From contig OZ034968.1 in the NCBI GenBank assembly GCA_964030785.1, positions 71,215,399 to 71,279,398 on the forward strand: a DNA stretch of 64,000 nt. Reading direction: 5' to 3'. Below the pieces are notes generated by a model. That model saw nothing but the letters and a program-made list of their open reading frames with translations, had not been told where the DNA came from and ran no database searches. How positions within the stretch are numbered: position 1 is the first letter of the stretch; every line of letters begins with the position of its first letter. Below are positions 21,819-32,996 of this stretch, one piece after another. This stretch comes from Siderastrea siderea (Eukaryota > Cnidaria > Anthozoa > Scleractinia > Rhizangiidae). Made by a program: the position numbers and the translations under genes.

Positions 21819-24800
21819 GTTGTTGTTGTTGTTTTTATTATTATTATTATTAAAATGAGAGAAAAAACTGCATAGCATTGCGTGGAAAAAGAAAATTAAT
21901 GTTTGATTGTCAATAACACATAATTTCATGATGTAATGAGTGGGATAAGGTAGATTACCAATGTGAGCAATTATGTTTGTGTCATTTCAAGCAGGCAGTA
22001 CTGTACATGTACCTTTACATTGTCTTTCTGGCCATTTATTTTTTTTACAGATTTTATTTTGCAAACGGTTTTGCAATCTAATCTTCTTTTCAACAGGTTA
22101 TCAAGGGACGATATGAAGCCCAGGGTGACAAACATGAGACAGATGAGTTCCTCAAGCCTATCATTGTAGATCCAGAAGGAAGAGTTAAAGGTCTGTCCTA
22201 GTAATAAAATTTAAAAAAAATACACATTATAGCCCAAGAAAAGAAACACTTCGTTTTAGTCTGATGAACAACTACATGTACCAAACATCCCCCATTATGA
22301 TGTACTACTAATACTTAGTCTATTGATTGGTTCTGACTTTAAAACTTATTTTTTAGCCAATCAGAGCAGTTACCACTTTAACGAGATCTGGGCAGTGCTT
22401 CTTTGTTACTATGGAAATATACATGTAGTGGCATTTTTCCAGATGGCATTTTGCAGGGGGGTTATTGAGGAGGCAAGAAACTGTCTGTTTTCTCAGGTTA
22501 TAAATCACAATTATGTGGTTATTGGAAGTGAATTATTAAAGCAGAAGTACATTTATCATGAGCTGTGCATGAGCAAGGTGGACTGAAATAATTATGGTTT
22601 TTGATAAGTAAACCCTTCTGTGGAATTTGAAACATCCTTTTTGGAATGTGCCGCATGGGGAGTTATTTTGACCTCCACAAAACAGCTTGACAAATGTTAC
22701 CCTACAAGCTACCTTTTTCAAGTTGGACAACCAACCAATCTATCAATTTGGCTTGAACCTGTATTAAATGGTTAAAACAGTCAATGTGAATTAGGCAGCC
22801 AGTTAGCTGTTCCAGCCCAAGCAGCCTGTGAACACAGCTGCCTCTTACTGCCCTTGCCAGGTGGCTGTTTGACACATGGCAGGGTTGACCATTCACAGCG
22901 GTCAAACGCAAAAAGCTATGTCACATCCAGTCTTTCAGAACCCTGAAGTTTGAATCAGTTCAAAAGTTTATGAGCGCGAAGTTCGTATGAAAATGATGCA
23001 GAAAATGTCCTGATATACCAAATTTCTCCCCGATAAAACTTGTGGACGTTAGTGACTTCATTTTCAACGCACACTCGACGTTAAAAGCTTAAGTTTTTAG
23101 AAACAGCATTAAGTTTTGCAGCCAAAGTGAAACTTTCGATATTTGTCGGTATTTTCCTTTGGAAAATTTTGGCGGGAATTGCGCATGCATTGTACGTTTG
23201 ACCGCTGTGAAGGTTGACCATATATTGCAGATTTGACAGTAATTTATTTTTGATTTTGTGTGTTACATGTAGATGGAGACACTCTTGTCTTTATTGACTT
23301 TCGTGCTGACAGAATGAGGCAAATCAATGAAGCTTTTGGAATTAAGCCTCCCTTTGAGACAGATGTCATTCCTAAGAACCTTGTAAGTACTGTTTACAAG
23401 GGAGATTAGAATAACTTTACTAATGACTGTAATATGCACGTACCAGTTATTATGACAGCTGAGTTTTTGACACACATGTTGACTCTACACTGTACAAAAA
23501 TCTGGTCAATTTTGAAAGAACTTCAAGAATTGCAAGAAAATACGCTATAAGATATTCCCATGCTAATAATAACAATATTGATCAAAACCAATAAAAATCT
23601 GTAACAGTCATGGAGACCTAGAATATTTTCAGGTGGTTTTCAACCAATACCAATCAATATCAATTAACTATTGATTTATGTCAATTACTTGTGGAATGAT
23701 TGGTTTTCTGATGAGCATCAGGCCAGTCTTTGTGCTACAGAAACGGGGTTAAGTGCCATAGGTATGTGTGAACTGCCTGTGGCCACAAGTGTGACGTTAC
23801 CTGAACCTACGTTTGCCTCCAATCAAAATTCATTGCCTTGTGAAAGCATTGTTTTATACCTTCTATTTTTTAGCACCATATTACCATGACACAGTACAAG
23901 AAGGAATTTCCTTTTCGTATGTTGTTTGCTCCTGTCGTTCCAAAAAATGTGCTGGCAGAGTGGTTATCCACCCAAAAGGTGCCTCAGTTTCATTGTGCTG
24001 GTAAGTAAAAGCTGATTGTGTTATAAGCTCATAAGTTCTCAGACATTCATCGGTTTTATTCATGAGTTGCTGAGAGCGCGTGAGAGTTTCAACTTTCAGA
24101 CCGTAGACTGGTTTAAAATTCAAAAGTCATATACAATATTTACAGTATTGTGCTACTTAAGGTTACTCCGGACCTTCATGGGTGTCCTCGGGGAAAAAAT
24201 TCGTATGCGCGCCATTTTAAAGGAAAACATGGCAAACTATATATCGTTGGAAAGCTTGATAAATGTAGATTTCGGAAGAAAAATATCGCAAACAACCACG
24301 AAAATGACCATGTGTCATTCAATTGACTTAATAGGGTATCAAATCCAAGCGCATTGGCAAAATAACTGCACAGTATTAATCACAAAGGATCAATCATCAA
24401 AAGTGTGTCAGCATTCTTCGATATTCTGACTGGTTATTTTTTAATTAATCTGTCAAGTTCGAGCAGCAAAGAATACGTGATGGGCATTGCATTGAAGATT
24501 GCCACGAGTGAACTATTATAAATTTCAAAAAATTCCCGACACACTTTTGTTTCACAACATCTAAGGAATGTTCAGGCCAAAGTTCACAGAAATCTGCCGA
24601 ATTTTGGTACCCTATTAATTCATTTGTTTGATTGAATGATGTATGGTCATTTTCGTGGTCATTGTTGCAATTTTCTTTTGTGGAATTGAAAAAACTGGCA
24701 ATTCATATTTTTTTCCGAAATCTACATTTATTAAGCTTTCCAACAATATGTAGTTTGCTGTGCTTTCCTTTAAAATGGCGCGCTTACGAATTTTTTCCCG

Positions 24801-27800
24801 GAGGACTTGGGAGGACACACGGGAAGGTCCGGAGTAACCTTAATGCATTTGCAATGTGGGGGCGCGGTGGTGTAGTGGTTAGCACATTGGACTTCACATC
24901 TGAAGATCGATGGTTCGACACCCAGTCCCTGCCATCGTGTTGTTTCCTTAGACAAGATACTTTACCCCACGTTGTCTCTCTCCACCCAAGTGTATAAAAT
25001 GGGTACCGGCAACACACTGCTTGGGGTAACCCTGCAATGGACTAGTATCCCATCCAGGGGGGAGTTGCAATACTCTCAGTTGCTTCAGGCTACAGAAACC
25101 GGGTTAAGCTCCAGCTGTGTAGGCCACCTTGGCTCGTGTGCGAGTTTACCTACCTTTAATACATTTGCAAGGCACAAGGCTGGACTCAGTGTATAAGTTG
25201 CTGGTACCATATGGGAAGTAGTGACAGTTCATTGTACCACAGGCTTTCTGCTGAGCCAGTGAGCAAAGTGAGCAAGCAAGAATAATGGGCACCCCATCCA
25301 TCACCTCATCCAAACAAGTGATCCTACTTTCAGGCAAGGCTTGGTACAATAGTACCTGAAGACAGACTGTGACTGCCCCAGGGGGGGGTACTCCGGATTT
25401 CAAGTGACGGGGATGACTGAAGGATTTTTTTTGGCTTTGAAATTTTCGATTCCGGGATTTTTTTTAGGTAGGAAAATTTGGCAAATAGTTTTTTGGGTGG
25501 CTTGATTTAGGTAGGGATTTTTTTGGGTATTCAAAACAATCTGAAGATTCATGGTAGTGCCCGCGTAGCCTGGCCACATAGTTCCACCGGGTGGTCTTGT
25601 TCAGAGTTGTCACTCATAATGTTATTGTTGAAACAGAAGATGTTCTTGGGTGTCTCTCTTCAGATGGTATGATGAATAAACAAACACAAACATTCAATTT
25701 CTAATGTTTGTTTTTTCGTGTTATATCATTTAATCCTTCCTGGAAAATTTTAAGGCTCGGAAATTCGGCATGGGATTTATTGGGGTTAATATTTGGTCCA
25801 GGGATTTTTTTGGGTCTTGTTGGAAGCCCTAGGGATTTTGTTGGGTTTTGATTTTTGGCCCCATTCGATCATCCCCATCTCTTGAAATCCGGAGTACCCC
25901 CCTGGGGTGACTGCACTGCAATGTATTTCTGTCCTTTGTTTTGACAGAAACTGAGAAGTATGCACATGTGACATTCTTCTTTAATGGGGGAGTGGAGAAG
26001 CAATTTCAAGGAGAAAGCAGATCCTTGGTGCCATCACCTAAAGTAGCGACATATGACCTGAAGCCTGAGATGAGTGCTGAGGGAGTGTGCCAAGAGGTAA
26101 AACCTTAAATTCACCTACATAGTTTTGTGGTTGTAGAGGATTGTTTATCAGTCTAGTCACTGTCACTGTGATCAATACATCCGATTTTTCATCTGCCTGT
26201 TAAGAGGGCAAACCTTCAATGGACTGGCATCCCATCCAGTTTCAGTAATTATAACTCCCAACTGCTTCATGCTACAGGAACTTACTTAACCGCCTGCCAC
26301 ATAAGCTGTGTCCCAAGTGCCATTTTACTAGTTGCCTTTATGTACCCAATCAAAATTCGCGCGCTACGAGAATCGCGTCTTGCGCTACAAGGATGCGTAG
26401 CGCGATTCGCCCCTCGCGAGAGGGTGGTAACTTACTTTTACTGTACCTACCACTCTACCCACCAACCTACCTACTATCGTGCTTTCTGTCCACAGGTGTG
26501 TAAAGCTATAAAAAGTGGAAAGTACCCATTTGTGATGTGCAATTTTGCTCCCCCTGACATGGTTGGTCACACTGGCAAATATGAGCCTGCGATCAAGGGC
26601 TGTGAAGCAACCGGTGAGTCAGCTGTTCATTTGGAAAGTCAGCCTGCATTTTCGGTGGGGGCAAGAGAGGATGAAGTAAGAGGGTGAATCCCCGTGCCCC
26701 ATGATAATTATTTGAATTTTATTATTATTTCGCACCAATGCTGCGAAGGTTATTTTTACCTGTTGTTCCTATGTCAACAGTCTAAAATTACGTGATGTCA
26801 TTCTAACTGACCGATGAGGTGTCGTCCTTAAAACAACCACGCAGTATGACACAAAACCAAAAATAGCTTTCAAATAGTTTTCATCATGATAGGCCTGTGT
26901 ATGGGGGATTCGCTCTCTCCCTTCATCCTCTCTTGACGCAAGAAAATACCCAACTCATCAGATCAATTTCCACACCCATTTTTTCTGCAAAAAGTCTTAT
27001 TTTTCTTCTAACTTGAGATGGTGGAGCATGCACGATAGGAGAATGGCACAATCTGCGTACATGTAACATGTAATATCAAAAATTCAACGAGGGCACGGCC
27101 TGAGAGAAAAAGTATTTTCTTCTCAGGCGTGCGCCCTCTTTACTCACATTCTTGCATCGAGCTTGCTCCAGTATCTTTCAAAAAAGATAGGAGACTTCCC
27201 CAGTCAAATCTTAATCATATTCAACTAATTTCACGGTCTTGAACTTAGACAAAGGAATCGGCGAGATCTTCAAAACTTGTGAAGAGTCTGGTTACGTACT
27301 GATGGTGACAGCTGACCATGGGAATGCTGAACAGATGATCAGTGAACAGGGTGGACCTCATACGGCGCACACCACAAACAGAGGTAACTAACTGAACAGT
27401 TTCAAACTTTGCTTTATGGCATCTCCAGCAGAAACCCGTTAATTTACCACTACATTTATTTGAAACCTATCTTAATCTGGAGACCTCATTCTCATCCATA
27501 CTGTAACCTGCTCCGAGCGTTCAGACTGTAGACAGCGAGGGAAAGGTGGCGCCTGATAAAACCATTCTGCCAGGCCATATATACTACTAGGAGGACAAGC
27601 CTATGGAAACGCTTCCTAGGCAGGCTACCAAACATGTTGAATTCAACAATGTTGGACGGTGTTGCATCAGTGGAAATGTTCAATCCGTTTGGCAAGGGCC
27701 TGACCTAAGGATACGCGGTAATCTTGTGGTTAGCGCATCGGATTTTAAATTCCAGCTCTTACTAGTCTCTGCCGTCCGGCGTTCTTTAATCTTCAATTAA

Positions 27801-28710
27801 AATAATTGCCACTAGAAAACTAATCCGGCCATGGCGCAGGTCAGCGGCTAGCTAGGAACTTAATATACACTACAAAAATTTGACATTACATGCAGTATGT
27901 ATGTATGTGTGTAGCTGCAATTAAAAATTTGGCATTTTCATCAACTACAAAATTTCATAAGCAAACTACACAATCAACTGTTACGATAATAAACAAATGA
28001 ATAATAGTAAATTAATAAATAAGTAAATCGATGGACTAAATTACACTAATTGTGCATCACAAGAGCTTTAATTTGAGCAGCAGATGGCGAGTGTACCGCC
28101 GAAAAGGAAAGGCTATTCTACACCGGGATTGTTCAGGGGGGGGGGGGGGATTTATATGCATTAACTGCTGGCAAAAGCTTTACATTGTCTTCGCACAGAT
28201 GTAGTACATATGTAAACGGGTGCTGTAAGCAGTTGAAACTTGACAAAATTCTTGAGGTATCATTTCTTCGTTGGAAAGAGAAGTAATGGAAAACGCTACT
28301 TGTCCCGTTGTGCCACAGAAAGCGGAGATAACCGTCGGGCTGTTACCAACCGACTGTGTACAAGAAAAAGTGCAAGCACAGTTGGAACGTAGTTTTAACA
28401 AGGAGTAAAGAAACTCTCTTAAAACAAAACTTCAACGAAATGCGGAGGAACACTGACTCGGACATACAATCCATTTGATTTAATGCAAACCGTGCGAACA
28501 TTTCTCACTCCAAAGCTTTGACACTTTTAGGTATAAAAATTATCGACTTTGTTTCGTTGTTTTTCAGTTCCTTTCGTCGTGACTGGTGGACTCAAGTTCA
28601 AGGAAATTACCCACAATGCAGCCCTGTGTGATGTGGCGCCCACTGTGTTAGATGCCATGGGCCTTCCCATTCCATCAGAGATGAATGGACAGTCATTACT
28701 GGCTAAATAG
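15759..28710 (+). CDS. iPGM: Cofactor-independent phosphoglycerate mutase (iPGM), complete 12-exon gene
   Basis: Interconverts 3- and 2-phosphoglycerate in glycolysis and gluconeogenesis without 2,3-bisphosphoglycerate, using two Mn/Mg ions. Exons: 15759-15828, 18237-18409, 19137-19253, 20637-20769, 21230-21408, 22097-22190, 23273-23382, 23874-24000, 25948-26096, 26496-26613, 27249-27383 and 28568-28710. All have GT-AG borders, the phases join, and the total is 1548 bases (515 residues plus stop), a normal family length. Landmarks in order: VIDGWG (metal Asp14), [17 protein letters not shown] with the phosphorylated Ser66, [45 protein letters not shown], the [12 protein letters not shown] metal site, TADHGN and HTTNR. 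All expected metal and substrate residues are present. Vertebrates lack this enzyme and use the unrelated dPGM; many invertebrates keep it. Introns carry several insertions, listed separately. The protein should be cytosolic, as no leader is seen. Confidence 0.97.
16558..17835. mobile_element. 1.3 kb foldback element in iPGM intron 1
   Basis: Left arm about 16558-17177 and right arm about 17219-17835 are inverted copies with small indels, separated by about 40 bases. The arms share, in inverted form, the CCCTTCCCAAGGTTGGGGAC, CAGCCGATAAGCCGATCGGG and ACTTACACAC stretches. No reading frame is seen. It is a MITE or foldback transposon, transcribed with iPGM. Confidence 0.9.
18983..19016. repeat. 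(GAT)n-type microsatellite, followed by T-rich tract
   Basis: GATGATGATGGTGATGG-type triplets, then about 100 bases of T-rich sequence running up to the exon 3 acceptor at 19136. Confidence 0.85.
19537..19573 (-). ncRNA. Degenerate hammerhead-ribozyme-like motif
   Basis: On the minus strand, CTGATGA is followed by a GACT...AGTC stem and then GACAC where GAAAC is expected. One core change suggests loss of activity. Confidence 0.4.
19939..19973 (+). ncRNA. Degenerate hammerhead-ribozyme-like motif
   Basis: CTGATAA, then a GACT...AGTT stem, then GAAAT. The layout matches the minimal hammerheads carried by Penelope-like elements, with two core changes. Confidence 0.4.
20081..20124. repeat. (ATG)n/(AAT)n microsatellite
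   Basis: ATGATGATG passes into AATAATAAT repeats within iPGM intron 3. Confidence 0.9.
20129..20300. mobile_element. 172-base hairpin made of two inverted hammerhead-like termini
   Basis: Arms start TGACAATAAAACCTAACG and end with the matching inverse. Each arm contains a TTGATAA...GAAA(C/T)GTC core (minus strand 20190-20158, plus strand 20239-20270). The plus copy has a perfect GAAAC and an ACC/GGT stem II. This looks like two Penelope-type terminal segments fused head to head. Confidence 0.6.
21789..21852. repeat. (ATT)n microsatellite
   Basis: Long ATT/GTT triplet run in iPGM intron 5. Confidence 0.95.
22892..23211. mobile_element. 320-bp MITE with 9-bp target duplication
   Basis: Inverted ends TTCACAGCGGTCAAACG are bounded by a perfect direct repeat GGTTGACCA (22883-22891 and 23212-23220). 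A 9-base duplication is usual for Mutator-type transposases. It sits in iPGM intron 6. Confidence 0.85.
24161..24839. mobile_element. 679-bp MITE with TTAA target duplication and long inverted ends
   Basis: GGTTACTCCGGACCTTC begins inverted arms of about 130 bases, flanked by TTAA (24157-24160 and 24840-24843), which fits piggyBac-type movement. It sits in iPGM intron 8. Confidence 0.85.
24855..25155 (+). mobile_element. tRNA-derived SINE with 15-base target duplication
   Basis: The head carries a tRNA-like A box (GTGGTGTAGTGG, 24867-24878) and B box (GGTTCGACACC, 24912-24922). The body has the TTCCTTAGACAAGATACTTT and TATAAAATGGGTACC stretches that resemble conserved central domains of animal SINEs. 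Direct repeats TTAAT(G/A)CATTTGCAA flank it (24840-24854 and 25156-25170). Tail fragments of related SINEs lie at about 23695-23820, 26215-26335 and 63645-63690. Confidence 0.85.
25377..25906. mobile_element. 530-bp MITE, CCCAGGGGGG termini, 8-bp target duplication
   Basis: Inverted ends CCCAGGGGGGGTACTC (with G-run length variation) are flanked by GTGACTGC on both sides (25369-25376 and 25907-25914). An 8-base duplication suits hAT-like transposition. A second member is at 46748-47142. The interior has repeated GGGATTTTTTT segments. Confidence 0.85.
27086..27135. repeat. Short imperfect hairpin in iPGM intron 10
   Basis: GAGGGCACGGCCTGAGA and its inverse partner TCTCAGGCGTGCGCCCTC, about 14 bases apart. 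Confidence 0.6.
28134..28149. repeat. G-run
   Basis: Sixteen consecutive G in iPGM intron 11. Confidence 0.9.
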
Positions 28711-29049
28711 ACAGTCACACTCAAGACTTGTGGACAGTGATCATCATATTTAATATCATGTTTTAACTTAAGATTTAGTTATTTCTAGGTCCATACAAGT
28801 TTATTTTTTCAAGAACAACAAAGGCAAACATCGGTTTTATTTTAGAGACAGACATGAAGGAAAAAGATTGGTAGAAAAGTCGTCTAGTTTTACTGGTGAA
28901 GATGTAGTTTAAAGTAAGGTCACAGTTTCTCGCAAGAAGTCCTCTTTGAAACTGAAAACGTTCTTGGTTGGTTGGTTCGTGTTCTGTTGAGGCAAACACG
29001 TTTTTGGTTTTTGTTTCAACAGATGAAGATCAACCAAACATGTCAACTT

Positions 29050-29100
29050 TGAAGGTAAGGTAAGGTAAGGTAACTTTATTTAGACACGGTATTTCCTTCA
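29050..29100 (-). repeat. (AAGGT)n tail and adjoining retroelement-like 3' end
   Basis: Four AAGGT units followed by AACTTTATTTAGACACGG. A similar ACTTTATTTAAACACGG segment occurs at about 51695. Read on the minus strand both look like the 3' end of one retroposon family. Confidence 0.4.
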
Positions 29101-29506
29101 GGTATACATTTACATTGAAGTATAGAAAAAACTAACTTCCTAACTAATCTGAAAACTAAGATAAAAGAAACTAAAATAATAAAGATGAAAAGAAAACACC
29201 TGCTTTTCAAGGAGGCCGTGTGTAAAAACAGAATATCGCTAATTAAATTATTTGTCAATCGAAATTTACGTCTCTAAATTTTCCCTTAAATGTACTGGGG
29301 GATGTCAATTGCTCGGCCTAAACCACCCAGTGAATCACATAAAAACCTAAATGTAGATCATATAGGCTAATTATAAACCATAGCAAGTACATGGTGTAGG
29401 TACGTTTGCGAAGAGTATCTAAATAAAAGATGATCAACAGTGTATGATGCACGTTTCCAGTTATTTTACTGTAGCACACCGCAGTAGCTTTGTTTCTTGC
29501 CCAATA

Positions 29507-29969
29507 CCGGAAACTGCCGCTTATAAGCCCTGGGCTTATACAACTTCGTAAGGGGGTTTGGGTGGGCGTATAAACGGAGGGGCTTATATCCGGGGGGCTT
29601 ATAAGCGGAATAAAAAAAAAACGTTTCGAAATGAGCCACAGCAGTGTTGATCGAAATACGTTTTTAACTTACCAGTTTTTAACTAACCTTTGAAACGCCA
29701 TAATAATTCGAATTCATTTCAATTTTAACAACAAAATCAAAACTGTAACAACACGAACGTAACCGGAACGTAACAAAACAGAAGCTTAGAGTTCATTTTC
29801 GCAGTGATCTGTGAGAGTGCTTAATATTAAGGAAACAAGACTAACAAGGAAAACTAGAGGGGGGCTTAGATCCGAGGGTGCTTATAACCGGATGTATTTT
29901 TTGTTTTGTTTACAGGTAAATCGGCCTATAACCGGGGGGGGAGGGGGGCTTATAAGCGGCAGTTTACGG
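29507..29969. mobile_element. 463-bp TA-flanked MITE (CCG(G/T)AAACTGCCGCTTATAAG ends)
   Basis: Inverted ends of about 30 bases are flanked by TA (29505-29506 and 29970-29971), consistent with a Tc1/mariner-type element. The interior holds repeated GGGCTTATA stretches. Confidence 0.8.
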
Positions 29970-30195
29970 TAGTCCATGGCAATGTTCAGCATTCAAAAGG
30001 TTGTCTGAACGAGACTCGTGCGTAAATTCATTTTCAAGTGTGAAATTTACTTTACACCATGCACCGCAGGAGTATTTCACAGAAGGAACCGACCATTTAC
30101 TCCCTGCCACTGTCTCACTTCTCATATGGATCAGCTTCATGCTTTAGTCATCACTTTCTATTAACAAAAGCCGGATCCAACAGTTGCGAACGACC

Positions 30196-31975
30196 TTTCT
30201 GAATTCTCTCCATGAGCTCATTTACGTGGCATTCCTTTAATAAAATATTAGGTTCTCTTTCCGACCTAACGAGCATGAAGCGCAATATTTCTGTTTTACT
30301 ATCAGTGTATTAAAGAAAACAATTTTTGTCAATTTTTCTAGTTTTGCCGTATTATTGCTTCCTTTTCTTCTTTGGCGTATTTTACTACATCGTCCCATTC
30401 ACCTGTTGTTCCTTTACAACATCCGCCATTTAAACTCCTGCTAAGGATTTTTAAAGCACCTTTTTTTGCCCTTCTTATGTAGTGAAAATTTGGCGTGAAA
30501 GATGATTATGCCTTATCGCTTTTCACAAAAAAATGTAACACGTGTATGTTTTTCTTCGAAACAAACCGTCGAACGTGATCGTGAAAATATTCCTCTTTAA
30601 CTGTTCTGTGTTATTGTTTGGTTATCATTTGTTATTTTCTTAGAAGTCTGCATGAATAAGCAATTAACTGTTCAACCGATGGTTCTATCAAATGGGTTTA
30701 ACTCGTACATTTAATTTGAACTGCCCTCAAAATATGTTGGTGTGTATCTCATCTTACGAAGTTTTGCGCTTTGTTTTTTCCTTCCAATGATAAGTAAGAA
30801 AGGTAACCCTTCTTTTTTCTCTCTACGAAGAGAGTCCGTTTCCCATACGTGCCCTATTTCAAAACATTTCCGTCTTCAGTTGTCTTTGGGTAAACTACAG
30901 CATGCAGGTTTTTTAAAATTACTCAGTTACGTAACATGTTCAATTAGTAATGAATCGAACGTGACTCTTGCAGGTTGCAGCCATCCCAGTCCAATATACC
31001 TACGATTATCATAAACTCAGTTGATTGCAATGTCAGTCGCTTACAATATCAGCGCTTTGAAAAAACTTTTCATAGAAATTTCGAGCTTTTTCTTTGTCGG
31101 CTTTCTGTGAACGTCCTTTTTGTGATGGAAATCTATACTACGCCGCTTTAAGTTCCCTAAAAAGTGTTATTCTATAGAAAGCCTTCACGCACTGAAACTA
31201 TCTCAACGTTCAACATTGTCAGCCAAATAACTGGATTACCTATCCAGTAGGCACGTATGTGGAATAGATACATCTTATTCGATGGTTTAGCATATAATAC
31301 GCGCGGATATTTTGCGAGTTGCGTAGTATTTTTTCGAGCCCCGAAGGGGTGAGGATAAAATACGACCAATGAGCAAAATGTCCTCGCGTATTATATGTTA
31401 AGCCATCGAATAAGAGATTTATTATTCCACGTGAAAAATTCACGTCAAAATTTGGTTTTTTCCAGTCCTTCGGCCAGAAAACCAGTGAAACCTGGATTTT
31501 GCAGTGTAATACATAATTTTACTGTGTAAGACCGTGGCATATTTTGCGCGTTCTCTTGACCTTATATGGTAAAATGGCGCAAGAATGGAATAATAAATTC
31601 TCTTATCTTTATTCACTTGTCTCTGCGTTTTTTGATAATTTTCTTCGTGTAATTCATCTTAAATTTTCTTTATAATCACTCTTTATAATCATTTCAGTTT
31701 CCCTCATCTACACTGGTCTAACTTTCATCAATTACCACATCCGCGGGCAATAATCGTCAAACATTGCTCCGTCAAGACAGTGCTCACAATAAACAGGACA
31801 TTTTTTTAAAATTCCTGCTTTATGATAGTAAAGAAGCAACGAGGAAAAACTAAACTTTTAACTTACAGTTGCAACTCAAAATTGTCGCTGTTTAGTTGAT
31901 ACAGTGCAAAAACCGACGTCGGTTTCTTACTTATTTGAATTTTTTTTTTTAATTCAAGTCAGAAACTGATGCTTG
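30196..31975. repeat. Segmental duplication, copy 1 (5' flank of GPCR)
   Basis: Collinear with 36255-37866, for example TTTCTGTTTTACTATCAGTG, TTCTTTGGCGTATTTTACTA and GCACCTTTTTTTGCCCTTCT in both. It ends about 1 kb before the receptor start. Copy 1 contains an insertion at 31259-31600 that copy 2 lacks. Confidence 0.9.
31259..31600. mobile_element. ~340-bp insertion with internal palindrome, absent from duplicate
   Basis: The left part (31259-31432) is an inverted repeat with TCTTATTCGATGG and CATATAATACGCG arms. TGGAATA occurs at both borders of the whole insertion. Copy 2 (about 37400) runs straight through without it. Similar arms appear at 55957 and 63165. Confidence 0.65.
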
Positions 31976-32230
31976 AAGAATTAAAACAATGGTTTTATGA
32001 CCAGTTCTCATGATCAACAAACCGTTCTGTGGTTTTCGTGCCGACAATTCATTACGTTTACCTTCATCTCTCGGTCGTCATATTTGAATTTTTTTTTTAA
32101 TTCAAGTCAGAAACTGATGCTTGAAGAATTAAAACAATGGTTTTATGACCAGTTCTCATGATCAACAAACCGTTCTGTGGTTTTCGTGCCGACAATTCAT
32201 TACGTTTACCTTCATCTCTCGGTCGTCATA
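31934..32230. repeat. 148-base near-perfect tandem duplication
   Basis: Two adjacent units, each starting ATTTGAATTTTTT and ending CTCTCGGTCGTCAT, appear identical except for the length of a T-run. Confidence 0.95.
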
Positions 32231-32917
32231 TTAGTCAATTAACTTAAAAAAGAAAAGTAACAGCTGTTACAGTCTTTTCCAGGCGTTAACTGAGAGCCAC
32301 AGAAAAACCGCACGCACGGCAAGAAAAAAAATGTGAGCGCGAGAAGACTACCCGAGGAGATGGGGCAAAACTCTCCTTTTTTTTATTCTCACAATAATTT
32401 TCCGCCCATTCATCTCAGTGTTGCGACCCATCATCTACTGAAAAAGGCTCAGTTTTTCTTCTATGGACTTTTTTTAATCCGCTGTCTTCAGGTTCTTGCT
32501 CTTCTCTTTGCATGTGTGGTTTGTAACTATATTTTTATCTTGCCGAGTACACTTGGACTGCTTTTAGGTTGGTACAGTGCAAACACAAGTTCCGGTACGG
32601 AACGACGCTGAAGAATGAGTTGCTGAAAAGAAAAAAATTAACTGCAAGCTAAATTGCTAACTTCCAACAAAGTATTGTCTTCAGTTAGTACTAAACCAAT
32701 CAAAGAAAACTGAAGCGCAACTTCCAATTTCCAACGTAAAAGTAAAATAGTTGTAATAGTTGACAAAAGTTGCCCTTGTTATTTAAATTCAAAGGCTTGT
32801 TCAGTTAGCCAGACTTGAAGTCAGTTTCTAAAAATGGATGGTTTGACAACAAACAACAGGGCGCGTTGACTGATTGACTGGCTCCTTAATTGGTCATTTG
32901 ACATTCCGTGTAAAACA

Positions 32918-32927
32918 TATATAAAAG
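32918..32927 (+). promoter_or_regulatory. TATA box of the GPCR gene
   Basis: TATATAAAAG lies 79 bases before the ATG at 32997, so transcription would start near 32950 and give a short 5' UTR. Confidence 0.65.
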
Positions 32928-32996
32928 AGCATTCGCTTTTAAAAGTACAAGGCATTTGCAGTGGGAGCAACGTTATTATCAGAGAAGTCGTCAAAC

